From Spirochaetota bacterium (GTDB lineage Bacteria > Spirochaetota > UBA4802 > UB4802): 62,868 nucleotides of DNA. The position numbers and the translations under genes are program-made. The stretch is taken from contig JBFLZD010000014.1 of assembly GCA_040756435.1 (NCBI GenBank), forward strand, positions 1 through 62,868, read 5' to 3'. The notes under the pieces are model-generated. The model saw only the letters and a program-made list of their open reading frames with translations, was not told the DNA's origin and searched no databases. Shown piece by piece: positions 44,198-54,060 of this stretch (its first letter is position 1; each line of letters opens with the position of its first letter).

Positions 44198-45738
44198 TTG
44201 ATAATCAAGCCAGTGCAACAAAACTTTGCATCATACTGCATGCGCATCTTCCGTATGTCAGGAATCCTCAAGCTACATTGCCGCTGGAAGAAGTCTGGTT
44301 GTATCAGAATATAGCAGAATGCTATATCCCGCTTATTCACATGTGCCAAAGACTTAATCAAAAGCATATAATACCTTCAATTGCCCTGTCAATAAGCCCC
44401 ACCTTACTTACCATGTTGCAGCAATCATACTATCATAAGCGTTTTAGAAAATGGGCGCATTCACTTCTTGATGCCATTACCCTACTAAAAAAAAAGAATA
44501 TAAAGGCTCATGGCGCTCTTGATTTTTATACAACGTTTATAACCAATTCCCTTTCTTTTTTTGAAGACATACATGGGAAATGTGCTGATGCTTTTGGCAA
44601 ATTGTTTTATAACAATTCCATTGAATTACTGACAACTGCAGGAACACACCCTTTTTTCCCTTTATATAGAACATATCCTTCATTTCAGAAACTTGAGATC
44701 ATTACTGGAATTGATTCATTTACAACAAAATTTGGGAAATCACCACGGGGGTTCTGGCTGCCTGAGTTAGGATACCATGCAGGGATTGACCGGTATCTGC
44801 GTCAGAATTCAATAGACTATACCATTGTTAATGATACAGGTGTTTTATTAGCTCAAAATATTCCGCAAACAGGAAATTTTTTTCCACTGAAAACGCAAAC
44901 AGGTTTAGTTTTGTTTCCCCGAGATGCGGTTTTATCCATGAAGATATGGTCATCGCATCAGGGATATCCAGGGAATCCTGCTTACAGAGAGTTTCATCAC
45001 GATGCAATGTATGAATTGCAGGAACTATCGCCCAATTATGAACATAGACTATTGGGTTTAAAAATTTATGCGATAAGCGGAAGCAACCATAAAGATTATT
45101 ATGACCCACAGAAAGCTATGGTCGTTGTGCGCCAGCAGGTTGATGATTTTATTGATGCTATACTAACACGCGCACAGGAGGTTGAATGCATTATAAAACG
45201 AAAACCCGTATTTGTGTTACCATTTGATGCAGAGTTGTTTGGTCATTGGTGGTTTGAAGGCCCGGTATTTTTAGAGATGCTTTTGGAAACCATTGCTTCC
45301 CGGGATGATATGATGTGCGTGATGCCCCATGAGCTTTTAGAGTATGATATGGAAATTTTTGAACCGGTGGAATCATCATGGGGCAGAGGGAATGATTTTT
45401 CTACCTGGTACAATGCAAGGGTGCGACACACCGTGGTGAAATTAGAAGAATTGCTGTACAGATTTGATAAAGCACTTCACAGTAATGATGAAGCGTTACA
45501 GCAGTGCGCACGGGAACTTATGCTTGCTTCTTCATCGGATTGGCAGTTTATGATTTCAACAGGAAACTATGCTGACTATGCACGTATGCGCTTTGAGGAA
45601 CACTCTGCTGCTGCAGAAGCAATTATGGATATGATGGAAAAAAAGATAACCAACAATACCTATATAAATGAACGATTTGAAAAATATCCTCTATTTGAGA
45701 ATATTGGCTCACTTCTCCTCAGGCTTGTGCAGCAATAA
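44194..45738 (+). CDS. GH57 1,4-alpha-glucan branching enzyme-like protein
   Basis: 514 residues. GH57 motifs are present: LHAHLPYVRN near residue 15, the nucleophile Glu191 in GFWLPELGY and the acid/base Asp345 in LPFDAELFGHWWFEG. The C-terminal helical DUF1957 domain follows (SSWGRGNDFSTWYN, then a helix-rich end). Branching enzymes of this type create alpha-1,6 branches in glycogen. It overlaps the DUF4912 gene by 4 bases and the convergent AAA ATPase gene by 20 bases. Confidence 0.88.
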   Translation: MIDNQASATKLCIILHAHLPYVRNPQATLPLEEVWLYQNIAECYIPLIHMCQRLNQKHIIPSIALSISPTLLTMLQQSYYHKRFRKWAHSLLDAITLLKKKNIKAHGALDFYTTFITNSLSFFEDIHGKCADAFGKLFYNNSIELLTTAGTHPFFPLYRTYPSFQKLEIITGIDSFTTKFGKSPRGFWLPELGYHAGIDRYLRQNSIDYTIVNDTGVLLAQNIPQTGNFFPLKTQTGLVLFPRDAVLSMKIWSSHQGYPGNPAYREFHHDAMYELQELSPNYEHRLLGLKIYAISGSNHKDYYDPQKAMVVVRQQVDDFIDAILTRAQEVECIIKRKPVFVLPFDAELFGHWWFEGPVFLEMLLETIASRDDMMCVMPHELLEYDMEIFEPVESSWGRGNDFSTWYNARVRHTVVKLEELLYRFDKALHSNDEALQQCARELMLASSSDWQFMISTGNYADYARMRFEEHSAAAEAIMDMMEKKITNNTYINERFEKYPLFENIGSLLLRLVQQ

Positions 45739-46990
45739 AACTTTTAACAGTATGATAGTAGTACTCAAATGGCGGTGGGGATGGTGGCAGATCTTTTATA
45801 ATAAGCTTACGTGCCCACCTGCGTTCGGTTTGCTCACACAGGTCTTTTATTGTTCTGCCAGAAAGGGAGTGGCTTGCTGTTGCCAGTTTTACAAGCTCTT
45901 CAGGTGCAAGGTGTTTTGCATAGTTTCCAAAAATGCTTGCACGCTCCTGTTCCCCAGGTAATGGGAAATGAATAGTTTGATCAAATCGTGAAATGAGAGC
46001 ATGATCTAAATCCTGCTTCCGGTTGGTGGCTCCAATCACTATAGTATTGGTGATAGCACCTATACCATCAAGTCGCCGCAGAAGCACCGATAAAATACGG
46101 CGTGTGGCTTCGTACATATTCTGATCCCGTGAACCTGCCAGTGAATCGATCTCATCGATGAATAAAATTGATCCACCCAAGTCATCACATGCATCAAAAA
46201 TAGCTGCCAGATTTTGTGATGACTGTCCGTACCATTTAGACATGATTGATTCCACCGGTACATACACCAGAGGGACCTGAACCTCTTTTGCTATAATTCG
46301 AGCAATAGTGGTTTTTCCTACGCCAGGAGGTCCTTCAAAGAGTATTGCTTTGGGCCTGTTGGTTTCAAATGTTTTGCGTGTGATTTCGGCAATGCTGTCA
46401 TATACTTTTGGGTTTTTGAGTGGCAGGATTATGGATTCGCGTATGGTACGTTTAACTTCCTCATAGCCAGCGATATAATTCCAGTCAAGACCACCTGCAT
46501 CGGTATAGACTGATGCTCCATGTTTTATAAGCCGTATCACAGGGTTTTCTTTTGCTTGTGAATAGGCTTTGTAAACCAGAGCAATGAAGCAATGTATTTC
46601 TTCCTGTGAAAGGTTACCTTTTTTGGTGCATTCAATCTTAAAGTTTGTCGTTAGCCCTGAAAATTCGATTTTAAGGTTATCAAAGATATTCTCGGTTTTA
46701 AAAAGATTTTTATTTAAAGCCTGCACTGCATAATAGCCATCCGAAAATGCATGAATGCGTATGTGTTCTAAATGGTCTTTAATAATGCCCAAACACTGTA
46801 TTATCAGTGCAGGCGATAGTTCCGGAATTGAAACACTTATTTTAGTAAAACCTTTTTCAAAACCAATGTAGGGTTCACTCACGATAATGTTGCTTTTAAT
46901 TGACAACTCCTCCAGCGCGCGGTTAATCTGAGTTTTCATCTGGTCAAAAGAGATGGTGTCAATTTCATTATTCATGGTTGCAATTGCCAT
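45719..46990 (-). CDS. AAA-family ATPase with novel N-terminal domain
   Basis: About 423 residues with a single AAA module: Walker A GPPGVGKT near residue 220, Walker B ILFIDEIDSL near 278, sensor GATNRKQDLD and the arginine-finger-type SRFDQ. The first 165 residues form an alpha/beta domain (VSEPYIGFEKGFTKISVSIP) that I do not recognise. The AAA part resembles the spastin/katanin or proteasomal ATPase group, implying a hexameric unfoldase or remodelling function. The start at 46990 has AAGGGTG upstream. It converges on the GH57 gene with 20 bases of overlap. Confidence 0.85.
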   Translation of the reverse strand: MAIATMNNEIDTISFDQMKTQINRALEELSIKSNIIVSEPYIGFEKGFTKISVSIPELSPALIIQCLGIIKDHLEHIRIHAFSDGYYAVQALNKNLFKTENIFDNLKIEFSGLTTNFKIECTKKGNLSQEEIHCFIALVYKAYSQAKENPVIRLIKHGASVYTDAGGLDWNYIAGYEEVKRTIRESIILPLKNPKVYDSIAEITRKTFETNRPKAILFEGPPGVGKTTIARIIAKEVQVPLVYVPVESIMSKWYGQSSQNLAAIFDACDDLGGSILFIDEIDSLAGSRDQNMYEATRRILSVLLRRLDGIGAITNTIVIGATNRKQDLDHALISRFDQTIHFPLPGEQERASIFGNYAKHLAPEELVKLATASHSLSGRTIKDLCEQTERRWARKLIIKDLPPSPPPFEYYYHTVKSFIAAQA

Positions 46991-47018
46991 GTTCACCCTT
47001 GTTTTATTACTGTAAAAT

Positions 47019-47783
47019 TTAAGCTAATGCCCCTCCATCAATGACAATGGTAGATCCTGTGGTATAGCTTGCAGCATCAGAAACCAGGTATAATACTGCT
47101 CCTGTCATTTCCTGAGGGGAAGCAACACGCTTCATTGGTATTGTCGGCAGAATCATATTTAAAATTTCCTGATTTTGTGTCATAACCGATGAAAATTTTG
47201 TTTCAGTAAGACCTGGCAGGATTGCATTCACACGGACATTAAATGGGGCAAGTTCTTTGGCAAAGGATTTTGTCATAGCTATGACCCCTGCTTTTGTAAT
47301 TGAATATATTCCCTGGAATGGTGCTGGACGTATTCCATTAATAGAAGCAACGTTAACAATGGAACCGCCACCATTTTTTATCATGAGATTTGCTGCATAC
47401 TGGCTTGCAAAGAAATACCCTTTAAGGTTTACATCCACTGTTTTATCCCATGCATCCGGGGTTGCATGTAAAACATCGCCAAAAAATGGATTGGTTGCGG
47501 CATTATTTATCAGTATATCAAGCTTACCGTATTGTTCCTCCACAACCTTGAATAGGTTCTGTATATCTTCTAATTTGCCAACATGGCAGGCAACGGCATG
47601 TGCTTTGCCACCCTGTGATTCAATTTCCTGTTGTACTTTTTTTAAATCTTCAATCTTTCTGCTGGTGCAGTAAACAACAGCGCCGTGCGCTGCCAATGTT
47701 TGGGCTATTGCCTGGCCAATCCCTCTGCTTGCACCAGTTACTATCGCTATTTTACCCGTTAAATCAAATGTAAGTTTGCTCAT
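47019..47783 (-). CDS. SDR-family oxidoreductase
   Basis: 254 residues from the ATG at 47783, where GGGAGG lies 6 bases upstream. Classical SDR: TGASRGIG (NAD(P) loop), INNAA, the catalytic Tyr-x3-Lys in YSITKAG with the Ser in VNVASING, and PGLTETKF near the C-terminus. Resembles 3-ketoacyl-ACP/acetoacetyl-CoA reductases or glucose-1-dehydrogenase-like SDRs. Substrate uncertain. It lies next to the AAA gene on the same strand and is divergent from the acyl-CoA synthetase gene, so a role in acyl-CoA metabolism is plausible. Confidence 0.88.
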   Translation of the reverse strand: MSKLTFDLTGKIAIVTGASRGIGQAIAQTLAAHGAVVYCTSRKIEDLKKVQQEIESQGGKAHAVACHVGKLEDIQNLFKVVEEQYGKLDILINNAATNPFFGDVLHATPDAWDKTVDVNLKGYFFASQYAANLMIKNGGGSIVNVASINGIRPAPFQGIYSITKAGVIAMTKSFAKELAPFNVRVNAILPGLTETKFSSVMTQNQEILNMILPTIPMKRVASPQEMTGAVLYLVSDAASYTTGSTIVIDGGALA

Positions 47784-48003
47784 AAAACCTCCCTTATTGA
47801 ATATTATCGTATACACCCCTACATTGGGGTTAATGTTCGTCAAGTTATTTGTACAGTATAGTACTCTGTAGATACGGGATATTCAACAATATTAATTTGT
47901 TGTATAAAAAGTTAACAAAAAAATGTATAACACCCATTCATTTTTATATTGCAAAATATGTGTAGTATGTCGTAATGCAGAAAAAACATATTGAGGTGTC
48001 ATT

Positions 48004-50145
48004 ATGGGTCCGCTGGAAAAACTCATTAATCCTTCATCAATAGCCATTGTGGGTGCTAGCAACAATCCCTTAAAAATGGCTACCATGCACCTTTTAAGTA
48101 TTATGAAAGATGGCTTTACAGGAAAAATATTTCCTGTTCATCCAAAGGAAGATTTTGTATTTGGGTTAAAAGCTTATAAAAGCCCTCTTGATCTTCCTGA
48201 AGCTCCTGATTGTGCCATATTTGTAATTCCAGCTACAGGTATTCCTGCAACACTGGATGCATTTGGCACAATTGGCACTAAGCGTGCAATCATTATTAGT
48301 GCTGGCTTTAAAGAAGTTGGTGAAGAAGGAAAGAAGCTGGAAGAAGAAGTTAAAGCCATTGCCGCAAAGCATGGTATACGTTTTTTGGGGCCTAATTGTA
48401 TGGGGTTAATAAATTCAGAAATAGCTCTCAATACAACAGTAATGGCATATACTGCAAAACCTGGCTCATTAGGATTTGCCTCACAAAGCGGGACATATAT
48501 AACACAATCAATCATGTATCTGAAGCATCACGGGATTTGCTTCAGCAAAGCACTGAGTGTTGGTAATGAAGCTGATATCTCAATTATTGATGCGCTTGAA
48601 TTCCTGGGTAATGACGAACAGACCAGGGCAATTTCACTGTATATTGAAGGTATTCGGGATGTGCCACGTTTTCTGGAAGTGGCATCAAATATTACGCCCA
48701 AAAAACCTGTCATAGCACAATATGTTGGCGGATCTACTGCTGGGGCACGGGCTGGTTCCAGTCATACCGGTGCAATGGCAGGGCCTGATTATCTATATGA
48801 AGGTCTCTTCAAGCAGGCTGGCATAATCAGAGTTTATTCTGTTGAGGAACTGTATATGCACGGACACGTGCTTGCAACCCAGCCGAGACTCAAAGGAAAT
48901 CGTGTTGGTATTATTACAAACTCAGGAGGTCCGGGGACATCAATGGCCAACACCTGCGAAAAGGAGGGTTTTACTGTACCTCCATTCAGCCGTCAGTTGC
49001 AGGAAAAAATAAAACCATTGATACCACCACATGCGCCGGCAGGAAATCCTGTAGATATTACATTCAATCTGGATTTAGATGTGCTGACAATTAAAATACC
49101 TGAGCTTGCAATACAGAGTGGGGAGGTTGATGCCCTTTGTATTCATGGTGCTTTTAGAAAAGGTTTTATAGAATGCATATTCCCTCACGTGCAACAGGCA
49201 TTACATTTAGATAAACCTGAAGATGTGCTGGGGTTTTTACCAAGTGATCTAGATACTCCTGGTATTATTCCCTATAAGTATGGTATTCCAATAGTTATGT
49301 CATCGTTTTTTGATTATCAGGATGATTTTACAGTTGCAATGCAGGAAAAAGGTGTGCCTGTATTTGACAGCCCGGAAAAAGCTGCAAAAGCACTGGCAGT
49401 ATTATTACGATATAAAGAAGTTACACAGCGGCTTCCCTATGAAAAGGTTGCATTGCCAGAAGTCAATCCACAGGCTTCGGCAATCATTCAAAAAGCATTG
49501 AAGAACAAACAGAAAGCACTGGATGAACATGCTGCAAAGACACTATTAGCTTTGTATGGCATTCCAATTCCTGATGAAACACTTATTGGATCTAAAGAAG
49601 AATTAGATGTAGTTGTTGATTCATTGAAATATCCTGTAGTAATGAAAGCCTGTCATCCTGATATAATGCATAAGACTGAAAAGGGGCTGGTAATTCTGCC
49701 TATTAAAAACAGTGCAGATGCAAAAGTTGCATTTAATGAAATACAAAAGCGTGCAGGTTTTGAAACACCAATTTTAGTATATCCTTTGGTTGAAGGCAAA
49801 CGGGAATTCATGGCAGGAGCAATACATCAGAAAGGCTTTGGCAAAGCTGTTCTTTTTGGATTAGGAGGAATTTTTACGGAAGCATTAAAAGATATTACGT
49901 TCAGAGTGGCTCCACTTTCAAAACGAGATGCATTTGAGATGCTTAATGATATACACGCTAAAACACTGTTAGGCAAATTCAGGAATGAAGATGAAGTGGA
50001 TGCATCTTCATTAGCTAATCTTCTGTACATAGTGAGTGCTGTACCATTGTTGCATCCAGAAATTTCGGAAATAGATTGCAACCCAATAATTATCAGTGGA
50101 AGTAAGCCTGTTGTTATTGATGCTCTGGTGGTATTGAATAATTAA
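48004..50145 (+). CDS. ADP-forming acetate/acyl-CoA ligase
   Basis: 713 residues fusing both subunits. CoA-binding domain (SIAIVGASNNPLKMA), two succinyl-CoA-ligase-like domains with the phospho-accepting His in SSHTGAMAG, and a C-terminal ATP-grasp domain (YPVVMKACHPDIMHKTEKG). The enzyme makes ATP from an acyl-CoA, ADP and phosphate, and is typical of fermenting anaerobes and archaea. The acyl substrate may be acetyl, propionyl or aryl-acetyl CoA. GAGG precedes the ATG. The next gene starts 2 bases after the stop. Confidence 0.9.
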   Translation: MGPLEKLINPSSIAIVGASNNPLKMATMHLLSIMKDGFTGKIFPVHPKEDFVFGLKAYKSPLDLPEAPDCAIFVIPATGIPATLDAFGTIGTKRAIIISAGFKEVGEEGKKLEEEVKAIAAKHGIRFLGPNCMGLINSEIALNTTVMAYTAKPGSLGFASQSGTYITQSIMYLKHHGICFSKALSVGNEADISIIDALEFLGNDEQTRAISLYIEGIRDVPRFLEVASNITPKKPVIAQYVGGSTAGARAGSSHTGAMAGPDYLYEGLFKQAGIIRVYSVEELYMHGHVLATQPRLKGNRVGIITNSGGPGTSMANTCEKEGFTVPPFSRQLQEKIKPLIPPHAPAGNPVDITFNLDLDVLTIKIPELAIQSGEVDALCIHGAFRKGFIECIFPHVQQALHLDKPEDVLGFLPSDLDTPGIIPYKYGIPIVMSSFFDYQDDFTVAMQEKGVPVFDSPEKAAKALAVLLRYKEVTQRLPYEKVALPEVNPQASAIIQKALKNKQKALDEHAAKTLLALYGIPIPDETLIGSKEELDVVVDSLKYPVVMKACHPDIMHKTEKGLVILPIKNSADAKVAFNEIQKRAGFETPILVYPLVEGKREFMAGAIHQKGFGKAVLFGLGGIFTEALKDITFRVAPLSKRDAFEMLNDIHAKTLLGKFRNEDEVDASSLANLLYIVSAVPLLHPEISEIDCNPIIISGSKPVVIDALVVLNN

Positions 50146-50147
50146 CT

Positions 50148-51089
50148 ATGGATATAAAATTACCATTATCTGTGCGGATTCGATTATTATTGAAACGCTA
50201 TTTAGAAGCGCTTAATATGGAACGCAGGGTGGTGCTTCCTCGCTATGAACCTGATTACAAACCTAAATGGGGTGTTATAAGTATACTTTTTGCTACAACA
50301 TTTTTAACAACATCAATTGCTGGCTCTGCTGGCGGAGATACGCTTTTGGAAATAATTATTAATGGCTTGCCGTTTTCAATTTCCCTTTTAGGCATATTAA
50401 TGGCTCATGAAATGGGGCATTATTTTGCTGCACGCTATTTTAATGTTATTGCAACACCACCATATTTTATTCCTTTTCCTTCCATTGTGGGCACAATGGG
50501 CGCAGTTATTCGCATTAAATCGCCAATACCGGACAAACGAGCATTGTTATATATAGGTGCAATGGGGCCAATATCTGGGTTTATACTAAGTTGTATAATT
50601 ACCATAATCGGGCTGTATCAGTCTACAGTACAACCTCTTCCACAACCAGCACCTGATGCTATTATTCCAATATTTGGTGATTCATTACTGTACTATCTCT
50701 TTACTAAATTGATTCATGGTACCATTCCTCCCGGTAGCGATGTTCATCTTTCGCCTCTTGCATGGGCTGGTTGGATTGGTTTTTTAGTTACCAATTTAAA
50801 CCTTATGCCTATTGGTCAACTTGATGGCAGCCATATTATCTATGCATTGTTTGGTGAAAAGCAACGATATGCAGGATGGGTCTTTTTTGTAGTATTATTC
50901 TTTTTAGCACTATTGTGGCCGGGATGGGCAGTATGGATTATCCTTACCCTTACGTTGCTTATGATAGGACATCCATATATTCCTGATGGCATGCCATTGA
51001 ATATCTGGGAACGGTGTATGGGGTATATGTGTGTTATCATCTTTATTCTTACGTTTATACCGGTGCCAGTAAGTATTTTAGGACAATAG
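50148..51089 (+). CDS. Site-2 protease family membrane metalloprotease (M50-like)
   Basis: 313 residues with about six membrane segments. The zinc-binding HEMGH at residues 87-91 lies in MAHEMGHYFAARY, and the third ligand in NLMPIGQLDGSH. FNVIATPPYFIPFP fits the loop of the bacterial homologues that lack a PDZ domain. These intramembrane proteases cleave membrane-bound regulators. It follows the acyl-CoA ligase gene by 2 bases and precedes the carbonic-anhydrase gene by 25, but the metabolic link between them is not evident. Confidence 0.9.
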   Translation: MDIKLPLSVRIRLLLKRYLEALNMERRVVLPRYEPDYKPKWGVISILFATTFLTTSIAGSAGGDTLLEIIINGLPFSISLLGILMAHEMGHYFAARYFNVIATPPYFIPFPSIVGTMGAVIRIKSPIPDKRALLYIGAMGPISGFILSCIITIIGLYQSTVQPLPQPAPDAIIPIFGDSLLYYLFTKLIHGTIPPGSDVHLSPLAWAGWIGFLVTNLNLMPIGQLDGSHIIYALFGEKQRYAGWVFFVVLFFLALLWPGWAVWIILTLTLLMIGHPYIPDGMPLNIWERCMGYMCVIIFILTFIPVPVSILGQ

Positions 51090-51114
51090 TTAAATTTTAT
51101 ATTTGGAGGTATAC

Positions 51115-51639
51115 ATGCCACTGTATGAAATTAATGGGAGGAAACCAATAATAGGAGAGGGAACCTGGATAGCTCCTTCAGCAGAGATCATTGGTGATGT
51201 CAGAATTGGTAAGCGCTGCTATATAGGGTTTGGGGCAATTATACGAGGTGATTATGGCACCATAATAATTGGTGATGAAACTGCCATTGAGGAAGGATGC
51301 ATGATTCATGCGCGTCCTATGCAACTGGTACAGATTGGCAATCGCGTAACGGTTGGTCATATGGTTATGATACACGGTTCTATCATCATGGACAATGCTG
51401 TAATTGGGATGCATGCAACATTAAGTGATAATGCAGAGATAGGTGAATGGGCTATTATAGCTGAACATGCTCTGGTGGTAAACAAACAAAAAATTCCCGG
51501 TTATAAAGTGTATGGTGGAGTACCAGCAAAAGAGATAGGTGATGTGTTACAGAAACATATGGATATATGGAATGCCGGCAAGCAGGTATATGTTGATTTG
51601 ACCTATCAGTACCCCCAATCATTCAAGAGGATAGATTAA
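51115..51639 (+). CDS. Gamma-carbonic anhydrase family protein
   Basis: 174 residues from the ATG at 51115 (GGAGG 7 bases upstream). Left-handed beta-helix of hexapeptides: GEGTWIAPSAEIIGDVRIGK, then RPMQLVQIGNRVTVGHMVMI. The metal-site histidines of the family correspond to MIHARP, GHMVMIHG and GMHATL. It hydrates CO2 or, as with many members, has an unproven activity (trimeric). Last gene of the acyl-CoA ligase operon, followed by a terminator. Confidence 0.9.
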   Translation: MPLYEINGRKPIIGEGTWIAPSAEIIGDVRIGKRCYIGFGAIIRGDYGTIIIGDETAIEEGCMIHARPMQLVQIGNRVTVGHMVMIHGSIIMDNAVIGMHATLSDNAEIGEWAIIAEHALVVNKQKIPGYKVYGGVPAKEIGDVLQKHMDIWNAGKQVYVDLTYQYPQSFKRID

Positions 51640-51641
51640 AT

Positions 51642-51677
51642 AAAAAAGGCGTCGCCATAAAGGGACGCCTTTTTTTT
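51642..51677. terminator. Rho-independent terminator
   Basis: AAAAAAGGCGTC pairs with GACGCCTTTTTT around a 10-base loop, followed by more T. Works in both directions for the convergent genes on either side. Confidence 0.92.
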
Positions 51678-51690
51678 CATATCATTATTC

Positions 51691-53808
51691 TTATTTTTCC
51701 ATTGATTCCCATACATATTCAGCTAAATCAAATGTTTGCAGATTCTGAATGTCAAGCTCGTTGGCACCGTCAGAAAGCATGGTAAGGCAGAATGGACATG
51801 CAGTACCAATCTTTGTTGCACCAGTAGCCTGTGCATCCTTTGTTCTGAATTGATTAATACGGGTACCTAAATGCTCTTCAATCCACATACGAGCACCGCC
51901 AGCACCGCAGCAGAAGCTACGCTGGTGGTTTCTGCTCATTTCAACGAAGTTAGTGCCAGGTATAGCTTTAATTATATTTCGTGGCTGGTCATATATCTCA
52001 TTATATCGACCCAGGAAGCATGAATCGTGATAGGTGATAGTTTCATTAAGAGGTTTTGACAGCCGGATCTTGCCTAATTTAATAAGATCCATGATAACCT
52101 CTGTGTGATGATATACTTCATAATTGACTTCTAACGGATTACCACTTGAATCAACACCCACTTTAGCAAATTTGGGATATTCTTTCTTGAGCATGTTATA
52201 TCCATGTGGGCAGGTAGTGATAATCTTTTTTACACCATAGTTTTTAAATGTTTCTAAGTTTTGTGCTGCCAGTGAATGGAACAGGTATTCATTTCCTGCA
52301 CGCATTGCTGAATCACCACAACATGCTTCTTCGGCACCAAGGATACCTACTTTGTATCCTGCAGCCTTCAGTATCTTACAAAGAGCTATCGCCACTTTCT
52401 GATTACGTTTGTCATACGATGCAGCACATCCAACGTAATAGAGAAAATCTACATCCGGATCTTCAGCTAATGTTTTAACACCTAAATCTTCAGTGACCCA
52501 ATCACCACGGGCTGCAAATGCAAATCCGTAAGGATTGGAGTTGTTTTCCATATTGCTAAATGAAGTCTGCAATTCAGGAGCCATCTTACCTTCCATGAGG
52601 ACCTGATAGCGACGCATATCATTTATTTTTGGTACATGCTCAATCTGAACCGGGCAGTTTTCCATACATGCAGCGCAGTTAGTACATGACCAGATTTCAT
52701 CTTCCAGCACATGTTCACCAATTAATGCTTTGGATTCAACTGTAGCGGGGTCTTCAGCAACAAGCAGTTTTGGGATACGTTCATCCATTGCTGCCTTTAC
52801 ATCATTGACAATCTTTTTTGGAGATAGTGGCTTTTCAGTTAAATATGCCGGGCAATTGTCCTGACAGCGTCCACAACGGGTACATGCATCACCGTCCATA
52901 AGCTGTTTCCAGGTAAAATGCTCAACAGTTCCCACACCAAACGACTCTGCTGTTTCAAACTCCTGGGGACTGATGATTGGCATTGCAAATTTTGTTTTTG
53001 GGCTTTCATTATCTAAATTCTGGAAGTAGACATTAAGCATGGTAATAAGCACGTGGCCTAATTTATCAGTTGCTATCAACCCAATGAATGTAAAAGCGCC
53101 AATCATATGAAGCCACCAGTTGATATAGTGGGTTACCTCAAGTGTAGGGATGCTGATCCATCCAAAGAGGTGAGCCAGCGTATAGCCAACAGGTGACCAG
53201 ACTTCAAATGTTGGGAAGCCGGTGATTGCAATTCTTAATGACTCATTAAGAAAACCTGTAAGGATAATAAATGCAATGAGTACCAGCGCAAATGTGTCGA
53301 TTGGCTTGGTATCAAGACGGCTTGGCTTCACCTTATATCTGCGCCAGAAAGCCATGACCAGTCCAACAATAACAGCAACGCCAAACACATCGCCAGCCAG
53401 TGACCACAATAGATAAGCATCTCCCACCAAAAATTTGAAATGGAAGAATAGTTCAGTAACGTCTTCCTGTATAAGTATGATGAACGTTACGATGAACAAC
53501 CCAACAAATCCGTAGAACAGGGAAGCATGCATTATACCTGCATATTTTTCCCTCAGTACTTTCTTCTGTAAAAAGACATATTTGAGGAGTGCGATAATCC
53601 TTTTTTCGTGAAAATCGGTTCTCAGTTCTGGTTTACCCTTTCTCCAGATTCTCACTCGTTGAATTAAACTGTACAGAATATATACACCTGCGATAATTAA
53701 AAAGATATATACACCCCATCTCATGAAACCATGCATGCCACCAACATTAAAGTATGATTCCCTGGTAATCTGGTCGACAGGCAGGTCATATAAACTTGAA
53801 AGGCTCAT
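51691..53808 (-). CDS. Membrane Fe-S oxidoreductase (DUF224/EtfAB:quinone oxidoreductase-like)
   Basis: 705 residues. Six N-terminal membrane helices of NarI type (residues 25-275, with conserved His in MHASLFYGF and HWWLHM-like places that could bind heme). Two 4Fe-4S motifs follow (CTRCGRCQDNCP and CTNCAACMENCP), then two HdrB-type cysteine-rich CCG domains (ACCGDSAMRAG and FCCGAGGARMW). This architecture is that of the membrane oxidoreductase passing electrons from electron-transfer flavoprotein to menaquinone in beta-oxidising anaerobes. AAGGAGGG precedes the ATG. Monocistronic. Confidence 0.87.
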   Translation of the reverse strand: MSLSSLYDLPVDQITRESYFNVGGMHGFMRWGVYIFLIIAGVYILYSLIQRVRIWRKGKPELRTDFHEKRIIALLKYVFLQKKVLREKYAGIMHASLFYGFVGLFIVTFIILIQEDVTELFFHFKFLVGDAYLLWSLAGDVFGVAVIVGLVMAFWRRYKVKPSRLDTKPIDTFALVLIAFIILTGFLNESLRIAITGFPTFEVWSPVGYTLAHLFGWISIPTLEVTHYINWWLHMIGAFTFIGLIATDKLGHVLITMLNVYFQNLDNESPKTKFAMPIISPQEFETAESFGVGTVEHFTWKQLMDGDACTRCGRCQDNCPAYLTEKPLSPKKIVNDVKAAMDERIPKLLVAEDPATVESKALIGEHVLEDEIWSCTNCAACMENCPVQIEHVPKINDMRRYQVLMEGKMAPELQTSFSNMENNSNPYGFAFAARGDWVTEDLGVKTLAEDPDVDFLYYVGCAASYDKRNQKVAIALCKILKAAGYKVGILGAEEACCGDSAMRAGNEYLFHSLAAQNLETFKNYGVKKIITTCPHGYNMLKKEYPKFAKVGVDSSGNPLEVNYEVYHHTEVIMDLIKLGKIRLSKPLNETITYHDSCFLGRYNEIYDQPRNIIKAIPGTNFVEMSRNHQRSFCCGAGGARMWIEEHLGTRINQFRTKDAQATGATKIGTACPFCLTMLSDGANELDIQNLQTFDLAEYVWESMEK

Positions 53809-53980
53809 GTATAACCCTCCTTACCCTTGAAAATGATTGCACATATTCATTTTACAACAATACTTTAATAGTTGAAGTCCTTGTCAACACTATTTTAAAT
53901 AAAATAGTAACTCAGGAATGATTGATTAGCAACCAGTGATATTATAGAAATGGCTTTATTCAGATATTCGTAAAAATAGT

Positions 53981-54009
53981 TTGACTTGTCCATTGATTTA
54001 TTGTACAGT
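53981..54009 (+). promoter_or_regulatory. Predicted promoter of the lipoprotein gene
   Basis: TTGACT at 53981-53986 and TACAGT at 54004-54009, spacer 17 bases, about 45 bases upstream of the GAGG ribosome site. Confidence 0.5.
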
Positions 54010-54060
54010 ATCTACTATATAACTCTCTACAAAAATTATTACAAAATACGAGGTTCAACT

